This document shows positions 44,009 through 53,640 of a stretch of DNA of 64,000 bases, piece after piece. Source of the stretch: CBDDCQ01 sp965226285 (GTDB lineage: Bacteria > Bacteroidota > Bacteroidia > Flavobacteriales > Ichthyobacteriaceae); assembly GCA_965226285.1 (NCBI GenBank), contig CBDDCQ010000005.1:558001-622000 (forward strand), written 5' to 3'. Positions within the stretch are counted from its first letter, which is position 1. Every line of letters begins with the position of its first letter. A program made the position numbers and the translations under genes. Under the pieces are notes generated by a model. It made no database searches. It was not told where the DNA came from and saw only the letters and a list, made by a program, of their open reading frames with translations.

Positions 44009-44305
44009 GATTGCTAAAAACTACTAAGATGAGACGAAAAAAATAGTAATATTTTTATTGAGTATAGTTTTTAGAATTGGTATTTAATTCATGTGCTTTT
44101 GAATACTCTTTGAATAAAATTAGATGATGTAAAGGTTTATATTAAAAGATGATGAGTTCCATTTAGAAAATCTAAAGTATTTTTATTTGAAGTAATGAAT
44201 ATTCGATTTTCAGCTATGGAATATTTAAATTTACAAAAAAGAACTTTTTATAAAAAACTGTTTGATTTAAAATAAATTAGTACATTTGTCTGCTAAGATT
44301 ACGTT
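44009..44305. other. Spacer before the metal-efflux operon
   Basis: Apart from the promoter box at 44281 I see no gene in these 297 bases. They contain several short stop-broken frames and no strong hairpin. Confidence 0.45.
44281..44288 (+). promoter_or_regulatory. Promoter of the metal-efflux operon
   Basis: TACATTTG matches the -7 box, with TTTG at 44261-44264 lying 16 bases upstream, a little close for a -33 box. The ATG of the first gene is 18 bases downstream. Confidence 0.5.
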
Positions 44306-44722
44306 ATGGGAGTGTTTTGTAAAAAAATATTGGTTTTGGGAATTACTCTTTTGATGCTATGCGCTTTTTCGGGAGTGTTGATCAATAAGCACTACTGCTG
44401 TGGTGAGTTGAAAAGTACGGTTATCAATAAAGAATTAAAGCTCTGTTGTGTAAAAAAAGTAAAAAAAGAAGTCTTAGGATTTACTAAAAAGTGTTGTAAA
44501 AGTCAAACAGATTACTGTAAGATAAAGGATTTAAGCATTAATGAAGTTACAAAAATAGGTGATGTATTTGATGTTGAGGAATCTATTTTATACGGAGTAT
44601 ATAGATCATCTATTGTAAGTTTTTTAGATATAGCAGTAAGTCATATTTATCTATCTCTGCCTCTTAGCAGGCGTTTTTATAATGTAAATATCAACATATT
44701 ATTTCAAAGGTTTTTAATTTGA
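44306..44722 (+). CDS. Small Cys-rich protein of the HYC_CC_PP type
   Basis: The 138-residue protein begins with a hydrophobic membrane or signal segment, then INKHYCCGEL, with pairs of cysteines later (LCCVKK, KCCKSQ). This resembles the Bacteroidota HYC_CC_PP proteins, which lie in front of heavy-metal efflux genes; the expected C-terminal PP is not obvious (LSLPLSRRF). A role in binding or sensing the metal is inferred. The CusA-like gene starts about 100 bases downstream. Confidence 0.55.
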   Translation: MGVFCKKILVLGITLLMLCAFSGVLINKHYCCGELKSTVINKELKLCCVKKVKKEVLGFTKKCCKSQTDYCKIKDLSINEVTKIGDVFDVEESILYGVYRSSIVSFLDIAVSHIYLSLPLSRRFYNVNINILFQRFLI

Positions 44723-44825
44723 TTTATTTCATTGTACTCTAATTTCTTTTAGAGTTCTATAAGGAAATATTATCCTTATATTTAGTACAATGTTATTTGT
44801 TTAAATCAAAAAAAAATAAAAATCT

Positions 44826-47800
44826 ATGATAAATAATGTAATTAAGTTTTTCTTGAGTAATAAACTTGTTACAGTATCCTTATTGTTATTGTTCGTACTT
44901 TGGGGAATAGTAACCTCACCATTTCATTGGAAGAATGATTATTTGCCTTCAGATCCAGTTCCTGTAGATGCCATTCCAGATATAGGAGAAAATCAACAAA
45001 TAGTTTTTACAAAATGGATGGGACGTTCACCTCAAGATATAGAGGATCAAATTACTTATCCACTCACAACTTTTCTTTTGGGAATACCAGGAGTAAAAAC
45101 GATAAGGGGTTCATCTATGTTTGGACTCTCGAGTATCTATATTATTTTTGAAGAAGATATAGAGTTCTACTGGAGTAGAAGTAGGATATTAGAAAAATTA
45201 AACTCTATTTCAAAGGGCGTTTTACCTCAAGGGGTTCAGCCTGCTTTAGGACCCGATGCTACAGCATTGGGACAGATATATTGGTACACGTTGGAAGGAA
45301 GAGACGAAGTGGGAAAACCTACAGGAGGTTGGGATTTACACGAGGTAAGGAGCATACAAGATTACTATGTAAAGTATGCGCTCTCGTCAGTAAAGGGAGT
45401 GTCTGAAGTAGCATCTATAGGAGGTTTTGTAAAGGAATACCAAATAGATGTGAATCCTTCGGCTATGAAAGCGCACAATGTCAATTTATTACAAATTGTA
45501 AAAGCACTTAAAAATACAAATAAAGAAGTAGGAGCTAAAACGATGGAGATAAATAATGTAGAGTATTTTATACGAGGGTTGGGCTATGTGAAGAATATCA
45601 AAGATATAGAGGAGACGGTAGTGCGAGTGTTTGGCAATACACCTATAAAAATAAAAGATGTGGCTAAAGTGTATATGGGACCTGCTGAGAGAAGAGGTAT
45701 TTTAGATAAGTCAGGAGTAGAAGTAGCAGGGGGTGTAGTAGTGGCTCGCTATGGCTCAAACCCTATGGAAGTGATTAATAAGGTAAAGGAGAAGATAGAA
45801 TATCTGTCTAAGGGAATGCCCTCCAAGATACTGGAAGATGGTAGAAAATCTACCCTTACGGTAGTACCTTTTTACGATAGAACAGGACTTATCAATGAAA
45901 CTTTGGGTACCCTAGAAGATGCACTTAGTTTAGAAATTCTGATTACTATATTGGTAATTATAGTTATGGTACTCAATTTGAGAGCATCGGTGCTGGTATC
46001 TAGCTTATTGCCCATAGCGGTACTAATGGTATTTGTAGCGATGAAATACACTGGTGTAGATGCCAATATTGTGGCTCTCTCAGGTATAGCCATAGCCATA
46101 GGTACTATGGTAGATATAGGGGTAGTTATCTCTGAAAATATTCTCAAGCATATTCAGGTAAATAGAGAGGCTAAGGATAAACAACCTCTTATGAAAACAG
46201 TATATAATGCCTCAGTAGAGGTAGCACCTGCTATTATCACGGCAATACTCACTACTGTAATTAGTTTTATACCTGTATTTACTATGGAACAAGCAGAAGG
46301 AAAATTATTTAGCCCTTTGGCTTATACTAAAACCTATTCTATATTGGCATCACTTGTGGTATCGCTTATGTTTATACCTCTTATGGCGTATTGGCTTTTT
46401 GGTCTCAATATAAGAGATAGGCTAATTTTGGGTAAAGTGCTTTTAAAGGATATTCTAAATGGCTTGCTCATTATTATGGGATTATTTATGATAGGGAGCG
46501 TTACTTGGGCAGGTATCACCTTATTGCTTTTTGGGGTATTTTATTTTGTGAAGAGAAAATTAAACCATATTTCCTGTTTAAAGTATTCTAATATTGTAAT
46601 AGTACTGATGATGGGAGTGTATCTACTGGCTGACCATTGGTTACCTTTGGGTGTAGATAAAAGTGTATTTTTGAACTTCATTTTTGTATTTGTTATCGTC
46701 TTTGGATTGCTGTCTATATTTGGATTGGTAGTAAGGTTTTACGATAAGATGCTATTATGGGCATTGGAGCACAAAGTTAAATTTTTGATGTTACCCCTAA
46801 TCATTCTCATTTTGGGTATCACTATATGGATGGGCTTTGATAGAACATTTGGTTGGTTATCTAAGGGGCTGAATACTCTGGGAATAGATATACAAACTAC
46901 TGAATTGTGGAGTTCTTTTTCTAAGACTTTTCCAGGGGTGCAAAAGGAGTTTATGCCCGATTTGAACGAGGGTTCGTATTTGCTCATGCCCACTTCTATG
47001 GCACATTCTGGAATAGCTGAAAACAAAAGAGTATTGATGCATTTGGATATGGCGGTAGCATCTATACCAGAAGTGGAGGAAGTAATAGGAAAAGCAGGTA
47101 GGGTAGAGAGTGCCATAGACCCTGCGCCTCTTTCAATGTACGAAAATGTAATCAACTACAAACCCGAATATATTGTAGATGGTTACGGTAGAAAAATGAA
47201 ATTTGCCGTAAATGATGAAGGCTTATTTTTAAGGAAGAATGATATGTCTGCCGTGAAATCAGGAATGCCTGTAGATAAAGAGGATTTGATAGTAGATGCA
47301 AAAAATGGTAAGTATTATAGGAATTGGCGAGATAAGATTAGAACGCCAAATGATATTTGGGATGAGATAGTAGCTTATTCTAAAATACCAGGGGTAACCT
47401 CTGCACCTAAGTTGCAACCTATCAAAACTAGACTGATAATGCTTCAGACGGGCATACCTGCTCCTATGGGCATAAAGATTAGTGGTAATGATTTGCAAGA
47501 GATAGAAAATCTGGCACTAGAGTTAGAGGAGATACTCAAAGAGGTGCCAGCAGTTAGGAAGGAAGTGGTGTTTGCACAGAGAATAGTAGGTAAACCTTAT
47601 ATTAATTTAAAGATAGATAGACAAGCTATAGCTCGTTATGGACTTACTATAAGTCAGGTACAGAGCTATATAGAAACTGCCATTGGTGGAATATCCCTTG
47701 GGCAGACTGTGGAGGGAAGAGAGCGATATGCCATGAGAATTCGCTATCCTAGAGAGCTTAGAAGTTCGCCAGAGGATTTAGAGAATATACTCATAGGTAC

Positions 47801-48644
47801 ACCAATGGGAAATCAAATACCTCTCGGGCAACTGGTGGATATAGAATACAATCAAGGACCACAAGTAATAAAGAGTGAAAATACTTTTCTCTCAGGGTAT
47901 GTACTATTTGACAAGGCAAAGGGATATTCTGAAGTAAATACCGTAGAAAGTGTAGAGCAAGCTATACAAGATAAGATAAAATCCAATGAATTAGTAATTC
48001 CAAAGGGGATGAGCTATACCTTTATAGGAAATTATCAAAATCAGCTCAGAGCTGAAAAGAGATTGTCAATAGTTATTCCATTGGTATTGGTCATTATATT
48101 TATGATATTGTATTTGCAGTTTAGATCTGTGGCTATTACACTTATGGTATTTTCAGGTATTTTGGTAGCTTTTGCAGGAGGTTTTATGATGATATGGTTA
48201 TACGATCAGGATTGGTTTTTGGATTTCAAAATATTTGGTGTAGATTTCAGGGATTTATTTCAAGTAAAAACCATCAATTTGAGTGTAGCGGTATGGGTAG
48301 GTTTTATTGCTTTGTTTGGTATTGCTACAGATGATGGGGTGATCATGGCAACTTATTTGAATCAGCAGTTTAAGGCATCTGAACCAAAGGATATCAAAGG
48401 GATAAGAAAGGCTGTAATCCAATCTGGAAAAAGGAGAATTAAACCTTGTCTTATGACTACAGCTACTACTATATTAGCACTGTTACCGGTTCTTACCTCT
48501 TCGGGTAAGGGCTCTAATATTATGATACCTATGGCTATCCCTTCGTTTGGAGGAATGATGATAGAACTCATCACATTGTTTGTAGTTCCTGTGCTATATA
48601 GTATGTCGCAAGAATATAGAATTAAAAAAACATTGCAAAAATGA
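44826..48644 (+). CDS. cusA: Heavy-metal RND efflux pump, CusA-like
   Basis: The 1272-residue protein is a full RND permease: an N-terminal TM segment, a periplasmic domain with AIPDIGENQQIVFTKWMGRSPQDIEDQITYPLT, a first group of TM segments (about 365-550), a long second periplasmic half and the last TM block, with the HAE1/CusA signature GIATDDGVIMATYL. The metal-type wording (TGIPAPMGIKISG, and NVINYKPE as in CusA and CzcA) places it in the HME group for Cu/Ag or Co/Zn/Cd. It overlaps cusC by 4 bases. Confidence 0.9.
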   Translation: MINNVIKFFLSNKLVTVSLLLLFVLWGIVTSPFHWKNDYLPSDPVPVDAIPDIGENQQIVFTKWMGRSPQDIEDQITYPLTTFLLGIPGVKTIRGSSMFGLSSIYIIFEEDIEFYWSRSRILEKLNSISKGVLPQGVQPALGPDATALGQIYWYTLEGRDEVGKPTGGWDLHEVRSIQDYYVKYALSSVKGVSEVASIGGFVKEYQIDVNPSAMKAHNVNLLQIVKALKNTNKEVGAKTMEINNVEYFIRGLGYVKNIKDIEETVVRVFGNTPIKIKDVAKVYMGPAERRGILDKSGVEVAGGVVVARYGSNPMEVINKVKEKIEYLSKGMPSKILEDGRKSTLTVVPFYDRTGLINETLGTLEDALSLEILITILVIIVMVLNLRASVLVSSLLPIAVLMVFVAMKYTGVDANIVALSGIAIAIGTMVDIGVVISENILKHIQVNREAKDKQPLMKTVYNASVEVAPAIITAILTTVISFIPVFTMEQAEGKLFSPLAYTKTYSILASLVVSLMFIPLMAYWLFGLNIRDRLILGKVLLKDILNGLLIIMGLFMIGSVTWAGITLLLFGVFYFVKRKLNHISCLKYSNIVIVLMMGVYLLADHWLPLGVDKSVFLNFIFVFVIVFGLLSIFGLVVRFYDKMLLWALEHKVKFLMLPLIILILGITIWMGFDRTFGWLSKGLNTLGIDIQTTELWSSFSKTFPGVQKEFMPDLNEGSYLLMPTSMAHSGIAENKRVLMHLDMAVASIPEVEEVIGKAGRVESAIDPAPLSMYENVINYKPEYIVDGYGRKMKFAVNDEGLFLRKNDMSAVKSGMPVDKEDLIVDAKNGKYYRNWRDKIRTPNDIWDEIVAYSKIPGVTSAPKLQPIKTRLIMLQTGIPAPMGIKISGNDLQEIENLALELEEILKEVPAVRKEVVFAQRIVGKPYINLKIDRQAIARYGLTISQVQSYIETAIGGISLGQTVEGRERYAMRIRYPRELRSSPEDLENILIGTPMGNQIPLGQLVDIEYNQGPQVIKSENTFLSGYVLFDKAKGYSEVNTVESVEQAIQDKIKSNELVIPKGMSYTFIGNYQNQLRAEKRLSIVIPLVLVIIFMILYLQFRSVAITLMVFSGILVAFAGGFMMIWLYDQDWFLDFKIFGVDFRDLFQVKTINLSVAVWVGFIALFGIATDDGVIMATYLNQQFKASEPKDIKGIRKAVIQSGKRRIKPCLMTTATTILALLPVLTSSGKGSNIMIPMAIPSFGGMMIELITLFVVPVLYSMSQEYRIKKTLQK

Positions 48645-49846
48645 GAAGTACAGTAGTTTTTATGTTGCTATTGCCATTCCAATTTATTTGTGCTCAAAAT
48701 AAGTTAGATCTATATAAACAAATGGCATTAGAAAACAACCTTAAACTCAAAGTGTTGTTTTATGATTACCAATCGGCATTGCAAAGAGTGCAACAGGTGG
48801 GTGCTTTACCCGATCCTCAATTGGCATTTGGATATTTTATAAGTGCTCCAGAGACTAAACTAGGACCACAACAAACTAAAATATCTCTATTACAGATGTT
48901 TCCTTGGTTTGGTACATTAAGTTTAAAAGAGGATGTCGCTACAATACAAGCTAAAATAAAGTTTGAAAAGTTCAATCACTATAAAAATGAAATAACATTT
49001 CAAGTGGAGCAAGCTTGGTATAAACTGTGTGAAATTGAAATTAAAATCAAACTCACAAGCGATAATATTCAAATCCTAAATACTTTTGAAAAATTAGCAT
49101 TTAAGAAATATGAAACGGCAAAAATCCAAATGGTAGATATATTGAGAATTAAGATGATGAAAGACGATATAGAGGAAAAAATCCATTCGCTTAGAGATGC
49201 TATGGAAATAGCAAAGATAAAGTTCAACAGGCTTTTGAATAGATCTATTGATATGGATGTATTGTTGAGTGAGCATTTTTATGATCATGCTTTGGTGGGT
49301 AAGATTGATAATTTTGAGGATAACCCAAGTGTAAAGATGTCTAAACATCAACTCGAAGTACAGCAAAAGATGGAGCATCTGGCGGATAAAAATCACTATC
49401 CTGCTATGGGTGTAAAGTTAGATTATATTTTTGTGGGTGAGAATACGATGCCCGATGGAGGTAGAGATATTATTATGCCTATGTTATCAGTATCTATACC
49501 GTTCTTTTCAAGTAAGTACTCGGCTCAAAAGCAAGAGGCAATAATGATGCAACAGATGGCATCTAAGAATTTGGAAAATGTGGCGCAAGATATACGATCG
49601 CAGTATAAGGAAGTTCAGATAAAGATTGCCAATGCTGTAAATAAGATCAATTTATATCAAAAGCAACTAAAAAAATCAAATCAAGCATTAAAGTTATTAC
49701 TTCAATCTTATATTACTTCTAGTAAAGATTTTGAAGAAGTTCTCAAGATGCAACAACGAATATTGCAATATCAAATGGATGATGCCAAAGCCAAGAGAGA
49801 GGTAATGGTACAGAAGTCTAAGATTAAGTTTTTAAAGGGAATATAA
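48641..49846 (+). CDS. cusC: TolC family outer-membrane efflux channel (CusC-like)
   Basis: The 401-residue product has a signal peptide (FQFICAQ) and two long helical halves of the TolC type, with the first GALPDPQLAFGYF and the paired GVKLDYIFVGENTMPDGGRD stretch, the barrel turn. It would form the outer channel for the CusA/CusB pump. No Cys near the cleavage site is seen, so it is not lipidated. The start overlaps cusA by 4 bases. Confidence 0.85.
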   Translation: MRSTVVFMLLLPFQFICAQNKLDLYKQMALENNLKLKVLFYDYQSALQRVQQVGALPDPQLAFGYFISAPETKLGPQQTKISLLQMFPWFGTLSLKEDVATIQAKIKFEKFNHYKNEITFQVEQAWYKLCEIEIKIKLTSDNIQILNTFEKLAFKKYETAKIQMVDILRIKMMKDDIEEKIHSLRDAMEIAKIKFNRLLNRSIDMDVLLSEHFYDHALVGKIDNFEDNPSVKMSKHQLEVQQKMEHLADKNHYPAMGVKLDYIFVGENTMPDGGRDIIMPMLSVSIPFFSSKYSAQKQEAIMMQQMASKNLENVAQDIRSQYKEVQIKIANAVNKINLYQKQLKKSNQALKLLLQSYITSSKDFEEVLKMQQRILQYQMDDAKAKREVMVQKSKIKFLKGI

Positions 49847-49860
49847 AAAAGAATTAAGAT

Positions 49861-51543
49861 ATGAAAAAACAAGTTTTAAAATTAATAGGGGTGCTACTTT
49901 TAGGAATCTTACTGGGAAAATACTTTTTTGGAAGGGTGAATCAAGCACCATCACGTCAGGATGAAGCAGCTTCTACACAATGGACATGCTCTATGCATCC
50001 ACAAGTCAATCAAAAGGAGTTTGGGCTTTGTCCTATATGTGCTATGGATTTAATTCCATTAGAGGCAGGGGGCAATGTAGCACAAAACAATGTGAGTTTT
50101 CAGATGAAAGAAGATGTATTAGAGCTAGCAAATATACAGACTACCAAGGTGAAATATCTGAAGGTAAAAAATGACATTGTGCTATCGGGTAAGGTAGTAA
50201 AAGATGAGCGAAGAATATCTATTCAAAATGCTCATTTTTCTGGTAGAATAGAGAAGTTGTATATTGACTTTACAGGTGAAAGAGTAGCCAAGGGACAGAA
50301 GATAGCTTCAGTGTATTCTTCGGATTTGGTTACCGCTCAGCAAGAGTTATTAGAGGCTTATAAAACAGAGGATTCAGGACTCATAGAGGCTGCCAAAAAA
50401 AAGGTGAGCTATTGGAATTTATCCGATGCACAAATCAATCAGATTGTAGAGACAAAAAAGATATATCCGAATATAGATATAGTTTCGGAATTTGATGGTG
50501 TGGTAACGCAAAAGATTATCAATATGGGTAGCCATATCAACAAGGGAAAACCTATGTTTTATATTTCTGATTTGGATAAGTTGTGGGTAGTATTTGATGC
50601 CTACGAGCATCATTTGGGAAGTATTAGCGTAGGAGATGAAATCACGGTGAAGTTCGACCATTCTAAATCGCTTGGTAACGTTAAAGCGAGGATATCGTTT
50701 GTATCGCCTGTAATAGATTCTAAATCCAGAGTAGCCAAGGTAAGAGGAGAGATCGATAATACTTATGGAGAAATATTACCTGAGATGATAGTTACGGGTA
50801 TCTTTAGTAATCAATCAGGTAAAAAGAGCATCATAATACCTAAAACGGCAGTGATATGGACAGGTAAGCACTCTTTGGTATATGTAAAGGTACCTAATGA
50901 GCAGCATCACATTTTTGAAGTAAGAGAGGTAGAGCTGGGTAAATCTATAGGCGAAAATTACATCATAAAAGAGGGATTAGAAGAAAGTGAAAAGGTAGTG
51001 ACTAATGGGTTATTTACCATAGATGCCGCCGCTCAACTGCAAGGTAAAAAAAGTATGATGAATACCTATGTGGTAGATGATAGAGAATTCTATAAAAAGA
51101 TCAAAAGAGTATATAGATTTTCTATATATAAGCGCAAGATATCTACTTTGTATAAAGAATATTTGAGACTTTCAGATTTTCTAGTAAAAGGAAAAAATGC
51201 AGAAGATGTAAAAGTGAGTGCAAAGAAACTGTTAGATAGAGCGAATATATCTCTACCAGAGGGAATCGATAAGCATCTTGGCGCAGTAAGAGAAAAATTG
51301 AAAACTATCATATCAAAGGCAGATATAGAGCAACAGAGAAAACACTACACAGAACTCTCTAATCATATCATAGTACTTGTAAAATCTATAGGTATAGGGC
51401 AGCCTGTTTATCTTCAATTTTGCCCTATGGCTAATGACGATACAGGAGGTTATTGGCTTAGTGATAAAGAAGAGATTTTGAATCCATATTTTGGAGATAA
51501 GATGCTTCATTGTGGGTTCGTAAAAGAAAAAATAAAAAAATAA
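49861..51543 (+). CDS. cusB: Periplasmic adaptor of the metal pump (CusB-like) with HMBD and DUF3347
   Basis: The 560-residue protein has a membrane anchor (residues 5-25), a heavy-metal-binding domain (about 40-70, WTCSMHPQ...FGLCPICAMDLIPL), the adaptor core (barrel-sandwich and beta-barrel, including FSGRIEKLYIDF, GQKIASVYSSDLVTAQQELLEAY, split here) and a C-terminal DUF3347-like part (about 410-560) with a conserved QFCPMANDDTGGYWLS metal-binding piece. It delivers Cu/Ag from the periplasm to CusA. The order A-C-B is unusual. It is followed after 59 bases by a promoter and the Cys-rich lipoprotein. Confidence 0.9.
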   Translation: MKKQVLKLIGVLLLGILLGKYFFGRVNQAPSRQDEAASTQWTCSMHPQVNQKEFGLCPICAMDLIPLEAGGNVAQNNVSFQMKEDVLELANIQTTKVKYLKVKNDIVLSGKVVKDERRISIQNAHFSGRIEKLYIDFTGERVAKGQKIASVYSSDLVTAQQELLEAYKTEDSGLIEAAKKKVSYWNLSDAQINQIVETKKIYPNIDIVSEFDGVVTQKIINMGSHINKGKPMFYISDLDKLWVVFDAYEHHLGSISVGDEITVKFDHSKSLGNVKARISFVSPVIDSKSRVAKVRGEIDNTYGEILPEMIVTGIFSNQSGKKSIIIPKTAVIWTGKHSLVYVKVPNEQHHIFEVREVELGKSIGENYIIKEGLEESEKVVTNGLFTIDAAAQLQGKKSMMNTYVVDDREFYKKIKRVYRFSIYKRKISTLYKEYLRLSDFLVKGKNAEDVKVSAKKLLDRANISLPEGIDKHLGAVREKLKTIISKADIEQQRKHYTELSNHIIVLVKSIGIGQPVYLQFCPMANDDTGGYWLSDKEEILNPYFGDKMLHCGFVKEKIKK

Positions 51544-51576
51544 TTTGGTAGCAATATAAATATTTGTTTATATTTG
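51544..51576 (+). promoter_or_regulatory. Promoter of the Cys-rich lipoprotein genes
   Basis: TTTG at 51544-51547 and TATATTTG at 51569-51576 are separated by 21 bases, a near-ideal -33/-7 pair. The ATG follows 26 bases later. The two lipoprotein genes can therefore be expressed apart from the pump, perhaps more highly. Confidence 0.65.
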
Positions 51577-51602
51577 CCAAATTAACTTTTAATTTTTTAT
51601 AA

Positions 51603-52013
51603 ATGATGAAAAAGATAGTTTTAAATTTATTGTATTTGTTTGCAATAGTTTACTTTGTATATAGCTGCGATGATGGTAAAACAGCAGATAAAAGTAAAGC
51701 TGCAGATAAATATAAATATACGGTAGATGTCGATTCAGCGCATAAGCATACTTATTACTGTCCAATGAAATGTGAAGGAGATAAGGTATATCATGAGAAA
51801 GGAACTTGCCCTAAGTGCAATATGGATTTGGTAGAGGTAAAGATGTGTAAAAAGTGTGATAAGCCTAAGAAAGATTGTACATGTATGTGTGTAAAGTGTG
51901 ATAAGCCTAAGAAAGATTGTACATGTATGTGTGTAAAGTGTGATAAGCCCAAGAAAGATTGTACATGTATGTGTAAAAAGTGTGATAAGCCCAAGAAAGA
52001 TTGTACATGTTAA
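51603..52013 (+). CDS. Lipoprotein with heavy-metal-binding domain and four CxxC-x6-CxC repeats
   Basis: The 136-residue product has a lipobox (VYSC, Cys22), an HMBD (about 48-75, YYCPMKCEGD...TCPKCNMDLVEV) and four near-identical 14-residue repeats (MCKKCDKPKKDCTC) filling the C-terminus. Each repeat offers four Cys in a CxxC-x6-CxC pattern, a good site for Zn, Cu or Ag. The repeats are 42 bases long. As an envelope lipoprotein it should buffer or pass metal at the outer membrane next to the pump. I do not know the repeat family; the metal is inferred. Confidence 0.75.
   Translation: MMKKIVLNLLYLFAIVYFVYSCDDGKTADKSKAADKYKYTVDVDSAHKHTYYCPMKCEGDKVYHEKGTCPKCNMDLVEVKMCKKCDKPKKDCTCMCVKCDKPKKDCTCMCVKCDKPKKDCTCMCKKCDKPKKDCTC
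51843..52010. repeat. 42-bp tandem repeats, 4 copies (Cys-rich lipoprotein)
   Basis: Four units of 42 bases, differing by a few silent or Lys/Val changes, end exactly at the TAA at 52011. The in-frame unit suggests easy gain and loss of metal-binding modules. Confidence 0.9.
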
Positions 52014-52062
52014 AGTTAAAGAGGTAGTAAATTGTAATATTAATTTTAAATAATAAGTAAAA

Positions 52063-52476
52063 ATGAAAAAGATAGTTTTAAGTTTAGGAATGTTTGTATT
52101 AGTAGCTTTTATGACTAATTGTGATGATGCTAACGCAACAGCAGATAAGAAGAACAGCAAAGAAGTTACGGCTAAGGTTACTTCCAATAAAAAATCTTGT
52201 AGTAGTAAGGAATCTTCTACAGCTAAGAAATCATCTTGTAGTAGTAAAGAATCTTCTACAGCTAAGAAGTCATCTTGTTGTAGTAGTAAGAAATCTTCTA
52301 CAGCTGAGAAATCATCTTGTTGTGATGATGCGAAGGCAAGAGATAAGAAGAATATCAAAAAAGTTACGGCTACGGTTACTTCCAATAAAAAATCTTGTAG
52401 TAGTAAGGAATCTTCTACAGCTAAGAAATCATCTTGTAGTAATAAGGAATCTTCTAGAGCTAAGAAATCTACTTAG
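52063..52476 (+). CDS. Second Cys-rich lipoprotein with SCSSKESSTAKKS repeats
   Basis: The 137-residue product has a lipobox (MTNC, Cys20) followed by low-complexity units of 13-14 residues (SCSSKESSTAKKS) and two CC pairs. The unit VTSNKKSCSS occurs twice, so there is also a 2-fold larger repeat (about 58 residues). The Cys, Ser and Lys content fits metal binding or a spacer on the surface, but I cannot assign a family. It is spaced 49 bases from the previous lipoprotein gene and is likely cotranscribed. Confidence 0.7.
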   Translation: MKKIVLSLGMFVLVAFMTNCDDANATADKKNSKEVTAKVTSNKKSCSSKESSTAKKSSCSSKESSTAKKSSCCSSKKSSTAEKSSCCDDAKARDKKNIKKVTATVTSNKKSCSSKESSTAKKSSCSNKESSRAKKST

Positions 52477-52527
52477 TAGTAAAAACTTAGCTAAGTGGTA
52501 AAGAGTAATTTATTATTCTATATATAA

Positions 52528-52561
52528 AAAAAGGCAAAGGTGATACTTTGTCTTTTTTTTT
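52528..52561 (+). terminator. Rho-independent terminator
   Basis: A 12-base stem with one G-U pair (AAAAAGGCAAAG and CTTTGTCTTTTT) with a 6-base loop and an 8-9 base T run ends the Cys-rich lipoprotein transcript about 50 bases after its stop. It separates this operon from the L,D-transpeptidase gene. Confidence 0.75.
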
Positions 52562-52599
52562 AATTAAGTATCAATTTACATATTAAAAAAATATAACAA

Positions 52600-53121
52600 A
52601 TGAGGATTCTATATAATCTATTTTTTTTAACAATAGTATCTAGTAGTATGGCACAGGTAGAGATAAAGGTAGATATATCTACTCAAAAGATGTATGTACT
52701 TAAAAGTAATATAGAGATAAAGCAATATAATATATCTACTTCTAAATATGGGATAGGAGGCGAGATAAATAGTAATAAGACACCTCTTGGTAAACATATT
52801 ATAAAAAAAAAAATAGGTGAGGGAGTTGTTTCTGGTACAAGATTTGTTTCTAGAGTAAATACAAATCAAATATCTAAGGTGTATAAGGATAGAACCAAAT
52901 CAAAAACTGATGATGTACTTACTAGAATTATGTGGTTATCGGGGTTAGAGAAAGGTAAAAATGAACATTCTTTTAAAAGATATATCTATATACACGGTAC
53001 TAGTGAGGAGGGGTTTATAGGGGAACCTGCATCTCATGGATGTATTAGAATGACTAATAAAGATGTTATAGAATTATTTGATTTGATACAGGAGGGGACC
53101 CTTGTTTATATAGAGGAGTAA
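52600..53121 (+). CDS. L,D-transpeptidase family protein (YkuD domain)
   Basis: The 173-residue secreted protein (signal peptide ending SSMAQ) begins VEIKVDISTQKMYVLKSN, the strand typical of YkuD, and has YIHGTSEEGFIGEPASHGCIRM with the catalytic HxxG...SHGCIRM (His and Cys). It would form 3-3 peptidoglycan cross-links or attach lipoproteins. The domain is nearly alone, so the protein is small. Confidence 0.9.
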   Translation: MRILYNLFFLTIVSSSMAQVEIKVDISTQKMYVLKSNIEIKQYNISTSKYGIGGEINSNKTPLGKHIIKKKIGEGVVSGTRFVSRVNTNQISKVYKDRTKSKTDDVLTRIMWLSGLEKGKNEHSFKRYIYIHGTSEEGFIGEPASHGCIRMTNKDVIELFDLIQEGTLVYIEE

Positions 53122-53351
53122 TTAAAGCATCAGTATTTATTCATAAAATGGGAGGTATTCAATGATTGAAAAAATTTATTGGATAAATCAATTAAAAATG
53201 ATTTTATAAGATATAAATTCAAGCCTATGGCAGTATTTAATATGTTTTATTCTTAGGATTACTTGTTATTCATTAGACATAGTGGACGATATGGCTTTGA
53301 GTTTAAATCATGGTATTACAAGATGAAATATATATGATGTATTTATTTGTT

Positions 53352-53640
53352 TGATTTTAATATTTATTTTTAAACTAAATTTTCATATCTATATATTTGG
53401 ACACAAAAAAAAACCATAGGGTTTAAAGTTGTTTTAAATCATATATAAATATACTCACTAAGGATGTTCCCTTGTTCATAATTTTAAAGGCTATAAATTT
53501 ATAAACAATTTATTTATTTATGAACAAAAAAATCGACTTTTTTTTGCCAAAAAGTGCCTTAAAATAGATTAAGATGCCTTTTTTCTCTAATGAGTCTGGT
53601 AGTGGGTATCATTAAATAATCTAAAATACAATAAATAGGT
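53352..53640 (-). pseudogene. Orphan promoter/leader copy of the repeat-lipoprotein genes
   Basis: Over about 290 bases it matches the region upstream of the gene at 57390 (57388-57660), including the 17-base leader element (53457-53473, one change) and the ATG site, which has changed to ATC (53353-53355). Codons after it (KQ) match briefly, then similarity ends. The -7 box is decayed (TAAATTTA). The body of this copy is lost. Confidence 0.7.

Noticed and set aside
46739..47155. Minus-strand frame inside cusA
   Set aside because: The conserved RND protein on the plus strand covers it completely.
51735..52385. Minus-strand frames with repeats opposite the Cys-rich lipoproteins
   Set aside because: They are shadows of the plus-strand 42-bp repeats; the plus-strand frames have signal peptides and lipoboxes, promoters and a terminator.
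53122..53350. Possible decayed transposase near the L,D-transpeptidase
   Set aside because: Short frames such as IEKIYWINQLK show no recognised family pattern and are broken by stops; support is too weak.
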